Of a stretch of 64,000 nucleotides of DNA, positions 1 through 11,107 are shown piece by piece. The DNA comes from Phanerochaete sordida (lineage: Eukaryota; Basidiomycota; Agaricomycetes; Polyporales; Phanerochaetaceae). The position numbers and the translations under genes are program-made. Numbering within the stretch: position 1 is the first letter of the stretch; every line of letters starts with the position of its first letter. The stretch covers positions 62,001-126,000 of the forward strand of contig BPQB01000050.1 in the NCBI GenBank assembly GCA_019973155.2. Direction: 5' to 3'. The notes below the pieces were generated by a model, which saw only the letters and a list, made by a program, of their open reading frames with translations, did not search any database and had not been told where the DNA came from.

Positions 1-786
1 AGCGGTGACCTGAGTTTCCGATGCCAGTAAGTATCTCGGACAAATATCTAACATTCCAGAACGCACACTGGAGCAGGTCGATATAATCCACCTGGAGGCG
101 CTTCAGAGACGCTTTGACAGAGTCAAAGATATGCTGTGCGCTCGGTCAGCGGCCCACATCTATAGAAGCACCAGCGCGCGTACTTACCTTGCGGCTCAAG
201 CCCCACTGGTTCACGAGTCCGACTGTGTCGGGGTCGAGTCCCAGCGCGACGACGTTCGTGCTGAAGTCATGCGCGCACGGATGACATACCTGCAAGAACT
301 GTATTAGCGCGAGGTTCCACAAAGTGATGAAACTTAGAACCTTGGTCATAATGACGATTTCCTCCCTGCGAAGGCCGAGCTTCTTGATCGCATTTCCGAG
401 GATGATCTCGGACAGGCCGTTCGAGTAGACCTAGAGGCCGGTCATGAGCCAGAGAGAATTGCACATCGCGCCGGCACGTACGTTTGCCGTGTCAAACGTC
501 TGGATGCCGTGCTCATACCTGCACAAAGAAGCGTCAGCCGAAACGGCGGAGGCACTCAGTCAAGCACATACGCGTATTTGATGTGCTCTACAGCGTCCTC
601 CTCGCCAAGGGCCCACTGCTGCCAGCCCTTGTCGCCGTACTGCATCGTCCCGAGGATGATCTTCGAGATCTTGAGGCCCGAGTTGCCTAGGCGCACTGTG
701 CAGACGCGGGATCAGCATCCGTGATCAATCAGACCTACAGCCAGCGGCCACGTACCATACTGCATCTTCTTGGGAGCGTCTGCCAT
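1..786 (-). CDS. aldo-keto reductase, subfamily A copy 1 (3' end cut by window edge)
   Basis: Probable NADPH-dependent aldo-keto reductase of the aryl-alcohol-dehydrogenase-like group, presumably cytosolic. The ATG at 786 starts MADAPKKMQYG; a first intron follows at once. Downstream exons give RLGNSGLK, then the active-site block [17 protein letters not shown] (Asp and Tyr of the AKR tetrad) and VIMTKV (catalytic Lys). The intron nearest the edge splits a Cys codon, T|GTGCGT...CTCAG|GT, and the exon at 9-1 resumes as Cys-His-Arg, which supplies the catalytic His. The rest of the barrel and the C-terminus lie outside the window. Exon order and motifs match the copies at 1426-3016 and 6712-8386. 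A TATA box lies about 100 nt upstream. Substrate is unknown. Family assignment is firm; exact splice sites were read by eye. Confidence 0.85.
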
Positions 787-1425
787 TTCTGCGGATAAGT
801 GGGTACGCGGATGTTGAGCTCGCAGCAAGCACTGGGTCAGTGTCGAGAGGAGACGCACACCACGGTGCATCGCACGCGCTCCTTATATACGCGGCGCGTG
901 CAGAAAGACTGCGCGTCGCTTCCGATGAAGTCACCAGCCCGCGGCTGCTCTGTCAGCATCAAACTTTAGATACCTGCGCGCCGCGGGGGAGCGGGACACG
1001 GGGTGGGCCGCGGTTCTCGACTCCATGCGCTGTATACACGCGCCGCGCCTCGCGCTGGGAGCGCGCTCGGCACGAGGAGTGCTATCTCCTGGCGCGCCGG
1101 TGCGTTTGAGAGTGCGCGGGCTGGCCTCTGACAGCCTGCGGATCGCCGTCCGACCGTGGCTTCTGCGGGCGCGTGCTGACGTGCGCACTGATAGCGCCGA
1201 ACCCTGCAGGATCGCCAGGGGCTCTTGGCGGGCTGCGCCACAAGAGCGCCCGGCGGCGGTCGGTGGCGCCTGGACGCTTGCTCAGCGTGGCAATGCGAGG
1301 CTGTGTCGACATTGAGACAGGCCGACTCGCGGACAGCGCCTGAGTTACGAGGATAGGGTGTCATTGCACAACGCCGCGCTTGATAGCGCACACAGATAGC
1401 CACGGTAGCTTTCAGGATGTCGGAC
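787..1425. other. intergenic, GC-rich
   Basis: Between two AKR genes on the same strand. It holds the TATA box of copy 1 and the 3' flank of copy 2. Long overlapping reading frames in several phases around 1000-1400 are a product of high GC content; none has family motifs or splice structure. Confidence 0.5.
884..889 (-). promoter_or_regulatory. TATA box of AKR-A copy 1
   Basis: TATATA about 98 nt upstream of the ATG at 786. The same spacing recurs in most AKR genes of this window. Confidence 0.5.
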
Positions 1426-3016
1426 TCACTTGTGGCCCAGAATAGGTAGGTTACGATACGGCTCCTCTAGATACTCCTTCTCCTCCTTGGTGAGCTCAAT
1501 CTCGGTGCCCGCTATTGAAATTCGCGTCCTATGAGTGCACCGCCAGGAGGCCAGACCGCGAGGGAGACGCACCGATGATGTCCTGCAGGTTCTTGATCTT
1601 TGTCGTACCAATAACAGGCGCAGTGACGCCCTCACGAGACAGGACCCACGCGACAGCGATTTGGGCCATCGGGACGTCGCGCTTCTTCGCGACCTCCTCG
1701 AGCCTAGTGGACATCAGCCGCGGTAAGTAATACAAGCGGGAGGAACGCGTACCTCTTGAGGATATCGGCAGTTGCTCCTTGCTGGTAGCGCTTGATGAAC
1801 CAGTCGGTGTCGCCGCGCAGCGACTGCTGGTCAAGGGGGCGAGTGAGGAGCCCGCGCGCCAAAGGGGACCACGGGATGCTCCCGACGCCGAACATCTGAA
1901 CGTAGGAGCGTCAGAATGACGTCCAGGGAGGAAAACCACCTGCGGACCTTCAGAGTCGGGAACATCTCCCGCTCTTCCTCGCGATAGATCAGGTTGTAGT
2001 GGTTTTGCATCGAGATGAAGGGTGTCAGGCCATGCGTGATGGCATAGTCTATCGTATGTCGTTAGAGGGATATCCTGAGATGGGGACGCTGTACATACTC
2101 TGCATGGCGTGGACTGAGATGGCTCGTATCAGCTCTCGTCAAAAGCTTGGTGAGGTCCGCAATACTCACATTGGTAGGCGTAGCACGAACTCATGCCGAT
2201 GTAGCGCACGTAACCAGCCTTGACGACATCGTGGAGCGCCTGCATGGTCTCCTCGATGGGAGTGTTGTAGTCGAAGCGATGGCATTGCAGAAGGTCGATG
2301 TAGTCCATCTGCAGCCGCTTCAGTGATGCCTTGACGGAGTCAAAGATATGCTACAAGCGTGTCAGAAAAACAATCCATATTGGAGGAGATAATGCTTGCC
2401 TTGCGGCTGAGGCCGTGCTGGTTGACGAGCCCGACGGAGTCAGGGTCGATGCCAAGCGCGACGAGGTTCGTACTGAAGTCACGCGCGCACGGGGTGCAGA
2501 CCTGTCGGTAGCGTAGGGTCAACAACGGTCGCTCGCGGAAGAGGTGCTGTTCGGAAGTAGATACCTTTGTCATCACCACGATCTCTTCCCTCGGAAGCTG
2601 AAGCCTCTTGATCGCGTTCCCGAGGATAATCTCGGAGAGGCCGTTCGAGTAGGCCTGAAAATGAGGACCGATGTTCTCAGCATATGCGGCGGGCTGAATA
2701 TTCAAACACTCACGTTTGCGGTGTCAAAGCTCTGAATGCCGTGCTCGTACCTGCAGAGATGCTCAGTAGCATGATCAACCTGGGACGGATTGTGAACGTA
2801 CGCGTATTTGATGTGCTCAACAGCCTCCTCCTCTCCCAGAGCCCATTCCTGCCAGCCCTTGTCACCGTACTGCATGGTTCCCAGGATGATCCTCGAGACT
2901 TTGAGCCCCGAGTTTCCCAAACGCACTGCTCATTCGTGCGTTAGCGACTGGGCAGCATACCGGATCGGAAGGTTGCACGTACCGTACTGCACTTTCTTAG
3001 AGGCAGAACCACTCAT
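1426..3016 (-). CDS. aldo-keto reductase, subfamily A copy 2
   Basis: Complete AKR of the aryl-alcohol-dehydrogenase-like subfamily, predicted to reduce aldehydes or ketones with NADPH. The ATG at 3016 gives [12 protein letters not shown] before intron 1. Later exons read [38 protein letters not shown] (Asp, Tyr), VVMTKV (Lys), [20 protein letters not shown] (catalytic His in CHRFD), then [53 protein letters not shown] (C-terminal cofactor-phosphate region) and the tail [13 protein letters not shown]. Stop at 1426-1428. Unlike copies 1 and 3 there is no intron at the catalytic-His Cys codon: CAA TGC CAT CGC is continuous. Same strand as copy 1, about 640 nt apart. TATA at 3081. Substrate unknown. 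Confidence 0.88.
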
Positions 3017-3080
3017 GGCGATATGACAGGAAATGCGGTGGCAAGTAGAGAGTGAGCGTGCCGATCCAGGCCATGATCTT

Positions 3081-3087
3081 TATATAT
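3081..3087 (-). promoter_or_regulatory. TATA box of AKR-A copy 2
   Basis: TATATAT (read as ATATATA on the minus strand), about 65 nt upstream of the ATG at 3016. Confidence 0.5.
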
Positions 3088-4519
3088 GTAGACAGGCAGG
3101 CCTCACGGGCTACCTCCAGGCATCTGCGTCCCCGGGATCAAACCCTAATGACGCGCCCAGCAATCAACAAGCGGTCAATGACGCTGGATGCAAGGGCATC
3201 GAGAGCCCGACGGTGCGATGGCCGCCAGCGAAGGATCGCGGGGGATAAGGACAGTGACGAAGGAGGCTTACTTTAAATGCTATCGCCGGTTACCTGCATA
3301 CAGCCGTCGACTATGCTTTTTGCAGGAGTCCGACGCTGGATCGAAGGCCTCTCAAGGCCTGCGGGCTGGCGCAGGGCGACCGTCTTCACGCCCTTACGCC
3401 ACAGCCGGGACGCCCGGTCGCCGCGCCACCGGGGGCATCAGGTCCGCTTACTCAGCCATCGCCCTCCCCTGCGCGTTCGCGCCCAGGCCGGAGGGTGAGG
3501 CTCCTTTGTAGAGGACAGGTTAGGCGCGACGACGGCCGGAGAGGTTTGCACGTACTCAAATTTCGGCGGAGATGTTGTTTCGAGGGTGTGGTTCTTCGCA
3601 GCCGGCTTCGCTTTCGCCGTCTGCGTTGGCGGAGCGAGCAACGCCCTGAAGTGATAAAAGGTAAGGTCGTGCACCCACAGCATGGTTCTAAGCTAGCTGC
3701 GTCAAGGGCTCTGTATTCATCTTATGACCGCCTGCTTGACTCTCAGTAATAGTCGAAATCCATTGTCACGGAGCTCGCGCTTACTTTGTCGGGTGCAATG
3801 GAGTGGAATCCAACGTGGAAGGCTATTGTCTTCTTGATTCAACGGTGTTGCTGCGAAGTCGTTCAAGTTGTCGACGAGACTGCCGAAGTTCAGACATTCT
3901 GGAAAAAGTCAGTAGCTGTTGGTTTTGGATCGGCCATTTCCGTGGAGATCGAGCAGCGATTTGGTCAGCGGAATACTGAGTGCTCCCTGTCATTGCTGTT
4001 AACGATGGCGTTGTGTAGCTAAGCTCTGACCGTTGCTTGAGCGAAGAAGAGCTACTGAATCTCCACCTCATCATTGAGCGAAAGGTCGTCTGTTCAATAC
4101 GCTGTGCTATCATAGCATTCAGTCACGAATTGAGCCAGTCAGCAGCATCCCTGTTATATTCAGCTATAGATACTAGATACTTGTGAGGCACGAAGTAGTT
4201 TGAACGAAGCTTTAGCTCACCTCAGTCGTTGGTACGAGGGAGAGAGGCGTGTGCGATATGAAGCCCTAGTAGGTAGTATAACCAGTAAGTAATCGAATGA
4301 AGGGCTGTAATGACGTGATACTTACTCGGGTAACAAACAGTTTGATTGGATTTGCAAAGCCTGGTGCTCCATACTTTCGCTTCCACTTCCACCTCCCTAC
4401 TGCCCTACTCTTGTATTTCTGGTCTCTTGTACTATTGCTTCCTGCTTGCTAGAGGATCCCCGGCCCACGACATATAATACCGCATTCCCACGCCTAATCT
4501 CGGGCGACACACGACCGCC
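3088..4519. other. intergenic, no confident gene
   Basis: About 1.4 kb between an AKR and the phosphatase. Short open frames on the minus strand (3438-3683 and 3823-4113) have Ala/Pro- or Ser/Gln-rich translations with no recognised motif and no clear splice partners. They could be fragments of a decayed gene. The last 150 nt is pyrimidine-rich and probably holds the phosphatase promoter. Confidence 0.4.
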
Positions 4520-5754
4520 ATGGCCATCTCCGTGCCCGACGCATGGATCGACAAGCTGATGCGCTGCGAGAACCTGCCCGAGGCGGACATGAAGACGCTG
4601 TGCGAGCGGGTGCGCTGCATCCTCATGGAGGAGTCGAACATCCAGCCCGTCTCGAGCCCGGTCACGATCTGCGGCGACATCCACGGCCAGTTCTGGGACC
4701 TGCTCGAGCTTCTGCGCAAGGGCGGCGCGCCGCCCGCGACGAGCTACATCTTCATGGCACGTAGGTGGCCCTCGGCGTCCGCGCCCCACGCCCGCTGAGC
4801 GTCCACAGGGTGACTTTGTCGACCGCGGGCACTACAGCCTCGAGACCGTGTCGCTGCTGCTTGCGCTGAAGGCAAAGTGCGTATACTGTTCTTCGTTCAG
4901 AGCGCAGGGCATTGACCGAGTGTAGATATCCAGATAAGGTGACGCTTCTCCGAGGAAACCATGAGAGCAGGCAAATAACACAAGTGTACGGGTTTTACGG
5001 TGCGTCGCCTAAGTGGATGTATGCGGTCACTGAAGGCTCACATCCTTGCAGACGAGTGTCAACAAAAGTACGGAAGTGCACTTGTGTGGAAAGCATGTTG
5101 TAGCGTCTTTGACTACATGAACCTTGCTGCAGTGAGTCCACAGACCCCTGTCTCCTGCACCCGCGCCTGACACGCCTCAAGATCATCGACGGAGAGACGC
5201 TTTGCGTGCACGGTGGACTCTCACCAGACATCCGAACACTAGACCAAATACGCGTGCTGTCGCGAGCACAGGAGATCCCCCACGAAGGCGCCTTCTGCGG
5301 TACGCGCCTCCCTCTCTCCGCCAGACGGCCCGCTCATCGCAGAGCACAGACCTGATGTGGTCTGACCCCGACGAAGTCGAGAACTGGGCCGTGAGCCCGC
5401 GCGGGGCGGGCTGGCTCTTCGGCGCGAGCGTGACGCAGGAGTTCAACCACGTGAACTCGCTGCGGCTCATCGCGCGCGCGCACCAGCTCGTGCAGGAGGG
5501 CTACAAGTACATGTTTGACGAGCAGCTCGTCACCGTCTGGAGCGCGCCAAACTACTGCTACCGCTGCGGCAACATGGCGTCGATCCTCACCGTGCGCGAG
5601 GACGGCACGCGGCACTTCACCGTGTATGGCGCCGCGCCGGAGAACGAGAACGACAGAGGGCAGAAGAACAGGAAGATGGTGAGTGCAGCGCAGTTTTCCA
5701 GGGCTGGTAGGGTCGCTGAAGAGAGAACAGGGCGCCATGCAGTACTTTGTATGA
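4520..5754 (+). CDS. PP2A-family serine/threonine phosphatase catalytic subunit (PP6/Sit4/Ppg1 group)
   Basis: Metal-dependent Ser/Thr protein phosphatase. Seven exons: introns 4757-4808, 4877-4925, 5000-5051, 5132-5181, 5300-5349 and 5679-5742. Joined they give 305 residues, which is the length of human PP6. PPP signatures are intact: [30 protein letters not shown], the [10 protein letters not shown] block, [11 protein letters not shown] and [11 protein letters not shown]. Residues [15 protein letters not shown] also fit the PP6/Sit4 side of the family. Two oddities. Intron 1 begins with GC, not GT (ATG|GCACGT); no GT donor there keeps the GDFVDRG frame. The last exon is only 12 nt, TAC TTT GTA TGA, giving a Tyr-Phe-Val end where the family usually ends Tyr-Phe-Leu. 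An alternative acceptor near 5780 would give a Gly/Pro-rich tail. Assignment between PP6, Sit4 and Ppg1 is not certain. Confidence 0.9.
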
Positions 5755-6613
5755 GTAATGTACCGGTGTCTTCTGTAGCACTATCCGCTATTATTCAGAT
5801 GCTACGGTGGCGGTGGCACGCCGGCGCCGCCGGGCCCGAGAGTCATATCCCGGACGCAGCTAAAACGGTGAGCATCCCTCCACAAAGTCGAGCGCGGGCA
5901 TCATCACAAATTTCTGGGCGGCGGACTTCCAGACTTCTCCGGAGTCGACTCTCTGGTCGCTTACTTTCGCTTAGGCGAGCTCACCTCAGCCATCCGCGAT
6001 TCCCGTGGAAACCGGCCTGCTAAGTTATGGAGTTTCGCAAAGAACAAGAGGATGCTGCAGTGAGACTTGTCCCCTGCAAAACGGCTTCTTCGTGACAAAT
6101 CATATCTTGTCCAGCGCTCGATATCAAAATATTGCCGTGCCCGACCCACCTGAAGGGTAAGAGAGGCGAAGGCGTGAACGTGCGCGCTGTCCGAAATTGA
6201 ACCCTCCGACATGAAATTTCTCCTGCTTCGCTGCGGCAGCATCGTCCATCTGCTCCCTGCAGGTTCGCTGCCGGACCCCGGTGCCGTCGATCAGGCGCCC
6301 AGGCGCTCGCTGGCTTCCGCTGCGGGACCAAGTCTGGAAGACAACCTCGATCGGGGAGAGAGGAGGTGCCTGGACGAGCGCGGCCTGCGAGCGGCCTGCT
6401 GTGGTGTACGCGTCACCACGGCAGCTGATTCAGCGCAAGCAGCGTATTCACAATTCCCGGAAGCTCGGGCACACGGACTCTTTGCTTCCTGCGTATTCCA
6501 CCTGCCTTCCTGCGTTCGCATGAAGTCATCTGCCCACCCATGACTGTCCAAGATCACGACCGTATCAGTATCCATATCGTGGGGACGACCGTGTGGTATC
6601 GCGCGCGTCGACG
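5755..6613. other. intergenic, no confident gene
   Basis: Downstream of the phosphatase and upstream of AKR-A copy 3. Open frames on the minus strand at 5961-6331 overlap each other in different phases and carry no motif. Nothing else recognised. Confidence 0.4.
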
Positions 6614-6621
6614 TATATATA
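6614..6621 (+). promoter_or_regulatory. TATA box of AKR-A copy 3
   Basis: TATATATA, 91-98 nt upstream of the ATG at 6712. Confidence 0.6.
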
Positions 6622-6711
6622 GGGTGCGCGGTGGGAGTGGCGAACCTTAGCGTTCCCACCTCTCGCGCCCACCACACAGACCCATCCTCGCACGCCGCCA
6701 GACCAACAAAA

Positions 6712-8386
6712 ATGACCGACGCTCCCAAGGCAAAGATGCAGTACGGTACGTGTGTCGCGTACGTTAGCTCAGAGCGCGCGCTGACTCAAGTCGTGTCGCA
6801 GTTCGTCTCGGCAACTCCGGACTGAAGGTGTCCAAGATCATCCTCGGATGCATGTCCTACGGTCTCAAGGGTTGGGCGGACTGGGTCCTCGACGAGGAGG
6901 AGGCCATTAAGCACATCAAATACGCGTGAGGTTTCGCGTTCTTATCGCCAAACGGGCTGAGCACTGACGCGTCGTTCTCGCAAACTAGGTACGACGCTGG
7001 CATTCAGTCGTTTGACACGGCCAATGTGCGTGCCCACGTCATTGCAGCTATCACTGCGGCCTCCTGACTGCCAGATTCCTAGGTATACTCGAACGGCCAG
7101 TCCGAGATCATCCTCGGCAACGCCATCCGCAAGCTGAACCTCCCCCGCGAGGAGCTGGTCATCATGACCAAAGTATTCTTCCCATGTCAGCTCCCAGCCC
7201 ATTTACAGACTAAAGTGTTATCTGACAGCTCTGCGGTGCAGTGTCCCCTGGCGACCCGAACGTCAACATGATGCGCGCGGGCAAGACTCCCGAGGAAATG
7301 GGTGTCATCAACCAGAAGGGCCTCAACCGCAAGGTTTGTGACGTGGGCCTGGTTTCAGGACGCTCGCTGACCCAGGCACTCCAGCACATCTTCGACTCGG
7401 TCAAGGCGAGCCTCAAGCGTCTGCAGGTCGAATACATCGACCTCCTGCAATGTGCGCTCCCCACGCTCCCCACGCTCTACGATCGCGATTTTGACTTTGA
7501 CACACGCTTCAGGCCACAGATTCGACCCGACCACGCCTATTGAGGAGACTATGCAGGCTCTGCACGACGTCGTCCAGGCCGGCTACGTTCGCTACATCGG
7601 CATGAGCTCGTGCCACGCCTACCAGTGTAAGTGTACACCACCTGTGTCAGAATTCATCGCTTACTCGTCTCATATACAGTCCACGCTATGCAGAGTACGC
7701 GCTCTTGTTTGCCTTCACGAGTCGCCACGGCTAACATAACCCGCAGACTACGCGATCAACAACAAGCTCACGCCCTTCATCTCGATGCAGAACCACTACA
7801 ACCTCGTCTACCGCGAGGAGGAGCGCGAGATGCTCCCGACATTGAAGGTACGTTCCCCACCCTTGTCAGCAGCCTCTCCTGCTGACGATGCACGAAGATG
7901 TTCGGCGTCGGCGCGATCCCGTGGTCGCCGCTCGCGCGCGGGCTGCTCACGCGCCCCTTCTCCGTGACGCTCGAGAAGGGCACGTCGCGCACGAACTCCG
8001 ACCCGTGCGTTCCCCTCTCCTCCCTTCCTCTCAGAGACTCTCGTAATTCTGACGCGCTCATGCAGTTGGGTGCACGGCTACGTCGGCGCAGGCACGCCCG
8101 CGATCGCGGCGCGCGTCGAAGAGCTCGCGAAGAAGCATGGCGCGAGCATGGCGCAGATCGCGCTCGCGTGGGAAATCTCGAAGGACGTCGTCACCGCGCC
8201 CATCGTCGGCACGACGAACTTGACGAACCTCAAGGAGCTCATCGGTGAGGCGCTTGTCCGCGATGTGTCTGCGGACGCAGTGCTGATGCGTGTTTTGCAG
8301 ATGGCCTCGACGTCAAGCTCTCCGACGACGAGATCAAGTACCTCGAGGAGCCCTACCAGCCGACGGCGGTTTTTGGACACCAGTAG
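6712..8386 (+). CDS. aldo-keto reductase, subfamily A copy 3
   Basis: Complete NADPH-dependent AKR of the aryl-alcohol-dehydrogenase-like subfamily. The ATG at 6712 gives [12 protein letters not shown], closely matching copy 1. Exons then give [40 protein letters not shown] (Asp, Tyr), LVIMTKV (Lys), [12 protein letters not shown], and after an intron splitting the Cys codon (CAA T|GTGCGC...CTTCAG|GC CAC) Cys-His-Arg-Phe-Asp with the catalytic His. Then [54 protein letters not shown] (phosphate-binding side) and [16 protein letters not shown]; stop TAG at 8384. At least eight exons. It faces away from copies 1 and 2, with the phosphatase in between. Physiological substrate unknown. Confidence 0.9.
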
Positions 8387-8779
8387 GTGGCTCGTTCTGC
8401 GGATAGGAAATAGGTCCTTGTATTTTTAGCAGCAACCAATACTGGAATTTATGTCGGAGATGAGGAACTCCAAAATTACAGCAAGCCATGAGATATCGTC
8501 CAAACGAGGGATCGTAAGTGTAACTACGAGTGCTTAGACTGAGGATGGGCATGGAACATCGTCGTCTTAAGTACCTTCCGGTCATCCAGATAGCATTCAG
8601 TGGCAGCTCTGAGCCAGAGGTTCATTTGAGATTTGCTGAACGGGGGACAAATATCACAAAACAAAGACCGCTGCTGGTGTGTACGGACTAGTTACTACGT
8701 CGGTAAAGGATCTCTTCATAACATTTGACATATTCCGGCGCATTTCGGATTCATTCGCTGCCCATGGGATGGGCTTTAC
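8387..8779. other. convergent intergenic spacer
   Basis: About 390 nt between the 3' ends of AKR-A copy 3 (plus) and AKR-B copy 1 (minus). It probably carries both 3' UTRs. No gene seen. Confidence 0.5.
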
Positions 8780-10165
8780 CTATTGGAAGTATACGGGAGC
8801 GACGCCCTTCGCGAGAGCCCAAGCCTCGTCAAGGGCATGGACGACATCCTCCGCTGTCCAATGGTCAGTGCTTGGTACGAGGAGCTAGACAGTCGCACTT
8901 ACGCAGCGGACCCTTCTCAAGGTCCGTAAGGTTCTGTGCCAAATCCTTCGTCAGCCACCGGAGGATCGCTGGGAGAGAAGATGGGACCGACCTGCTCAGC
9001 CTGCGCTACACTGCTCGCGCCGATGATGACCGCGTCGCCGTGCTCGCGCTTCAGCAGGCTGTGGTGCGCGAGCCAGCGCATGGCGACCTCGGCGAGCGTC
9101 AGCCCATGCTTCTGCGCGGCCGCCTCGATCTTTGCGAGCCCCGTGAAGTACTCGTCGTGCCAGTACCAGAGGCGCGAGACCTGCTCACTACATCAGCGAA
9201 GGCACACCACGCGAAGACAGCCTGGAGGCAGACCTGTCCGAGGGTGATGCTCGGGTCGAAGCGCGAGCCCACCTCGGCCGTGTCCTGCTTGCTGCGGTAG
9301 CGCCCCGTGAAGAAGCCGCCGCCGAGCGGGTTGAACGCGTAAAACGCGATGTTGTGCTTGCGCAGGCACGGGAACAGCTCGGGCTCGACGCCGCGCACCA
9401 CGGCGTTGTACACGCCTTGATACACGCTCGGGCGCACGTAGCCGTGCGCCGCGCAGATCGCGGCGACCTCGGCGACCTCCCACGCCGTGTAGTTGCTCAG
9501 GCCGAAGTACGTGAACTTGCCCTCTTTGTGCAGCGCGTCGATGCCCGCGAGCGTTTCTTCGAAGGGTGTGGAGCGGTCCGGCGCGTGTAGGTAGAATGTG
9601 TTGACCGAGCTGCATGGCGTGAGCTGGCATGATGGGCAGGCACGAAGATGGCTCACTCAGTTTGAAGCGCTTTCAGAGACTCGTCCAGGAATTTACGCAG
9701 GTCCTACAGCACCGTGGTCAGCGTGTCCCATTTCAAGAAGCATCAAGGCTGCTCACCGATGGCTTGTGGCTCATAAGCGGCAGCCCAGGCATGGGGAACG
9801 GAGCGCTCTGAGGTCGTGCTTGGTCACCCTGTCGGCGTACACAGTGTACGACGCACCTTGGTCGGATAGAGCTTGGTGTCCACGAGCAGCCTGCGGCTCT
9901 TCCAGCCCGCCTCCCCGAGCACCCGCTCGCTGGTTCCATCGGTGTAGATGCGCGCTGTGTCGAGCGTGTCGTGACCATGCGCCTGGAAGACGTCGAAGAT
10001 CGCGCCGACGGCCTCTGAGCCCACGACACGCACGCCCTCTGCGCCTTTTTCGCCGAAGTTTCCTGTGCCCTGTATCTAGAGTCACGATGGGTAGAAAGAG
10101 CGCATGAACTGAATACCCACCAGGACGACCTTCAGGACAGACTTCGGCTCGGAGTGGGTCATCAT
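8780..10165 (-). CDS. aldo-keto reductase, subfamily B copy 1 (AKR7-like)
   Basis: AKR7-like aldehyde reductase (family of aflatoxin-aldehyde and succinic-semialdehyde reductases), presumably cytosolic and NADPH-dependent. The start is ATG ATG at 10165/10162, giving MMTHSEPKSVLKVVL before intron 1. Exon 2 starts at a GTGNFGEKGAEG-type loop, followed by IFDVFQAHGHDTLDTARIYT (Asp, Tyr), VDTKLYPTK (Lys), FYLHAPDRSTPFEET (His), FGLSNYTAWEVAE, YQGVYNAV, FNPLGGGFFTGRY, the RYWH/NE-type exon, and EDVVHALDEAWALAKG...YFQ. Stop TAG at 8782-8780. The end is VYFQ where most siblings end NYFH, and its fold-loop motif is GNFG, like copies 4 and 5. TATA at 10246. Convergent with AKR-A copy 3. Confidence 0.87.
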
Positions 10166-10245
10166 GAAGTTGTTGTCGAGGTTGTTGGTGCTCGCGGTGC
10201 GGTAGTCTGCGCCGGCTCTGCAGAATCGCCATTGTTAGCAGCATC

Positions 10246-10251
10246 TATATA
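10246..10251 (-). promoter_or_regulatory. TATA box of AKR-B copy 1
   Basis: TATATA about 81 nt upstream of the ATG at 10165. Confidence 0.5.
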
Positions 10252-11107
10252 CGCAGGCCGTTCGGACGGTGAGTAAGAGAGTAGGCCTCGACAAAGCCTT
10301 ACTAAGGAATGCCCGAGCAGAAGAATGGTCCGTTGGAACGGCCAATCGTCAGCGTGCAGACTTGTTGGGTAGTTGAGTCTGTGCCTGAGCTACCAGTGGA
10401 GCGCATATCACTGGCAAACATCGGCCAAATGTACGGCAGAGCCGGCCGGTGGCTATATTGCGCTGCTTCTGAGCGACGCGAAGCAGTATTCCTTGAGGCA
10501 GAGATTTGTCAGGACGTGGAAGGGAGGTCTGCCAAAATGGACACAGGTCGGTATCGATTAACTTGGGTCGGGCAGCGGAGAGCCCTCGCTCACCGTACGG
10601 ATGACTCATTAGCCCTGGTGTAAATTGAGCGCGAGATGGAACGGTGAATAGAAGCGTGGAGGACTCACGCGTCGTGCCAGTGCACGCCAGCGCGAACTCC
10701 GGTTGTAGACCGGACAAAGTCTGTAGACCGTTCGCGCCCGGCAAATATGGCCGGTAACCATCATTACGGCGAAGTAAGCGTCCCCGAGCGCCCTCGCATC
10801 CCCAAGACCGGTGCTGACAAATATCTTTTCCACCGCTGAGGTGCTGCAGAGGATACGAAAACGTCAGTAGATTTCGTGGTTAATGCCTTACCGCGGTCCG
10901 AGCGCACGATGCGTCAGGAAACACTTGGCGCTGGTAACGCCACACGACTCTCGACGTCGCACTCGTCCCACCGGTCTGACGTTGCGGTAAAAGAGAATTC
11001 ATTGAAGTTTCGGTCGTTCTGTATACGTAGTAAACAGCAGCCCAGATCGCTTACGCGTTGTTGTGCATCGACGCCACAGATTTGGACGTCGCGCCGTTCG
11101 TGGTAAA
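10252..11107. other. intergenic, no confident gene
   Basis: About 860 nt between two AKR-B genes on the same strand. Minus-strand open frames at 10349-10833 overlap in different phases and show no AKR motif, so a decayed AKR copy is not supported. Nothing else recognised. Confidence 0.4.

Noticed and set aside
966..1403. Long overlapping frames on both strands in GC-rich DNA between two AKR genes
   Set aside because: Arg/Ala-rich in every phase, no motif, no splice partner; composition explains them.
3438..4113. Minus-strand frames upstream of the phosphatase as a possible small gene
   Set aside because: No recognised motif and no consistent exon joins.
5202..6023. One 273-codon frame as a stand-alone gene
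   Set aside because: It is an exon of the phosphatase read through introns at both ends; only the middle is coding.
10252..11107. Decayed AKR copy between AKR-B copies 1 and 2
   Set aside because: No trace of LDTA, YLHxPDR or GGGFFTGRY motifs in any frame.
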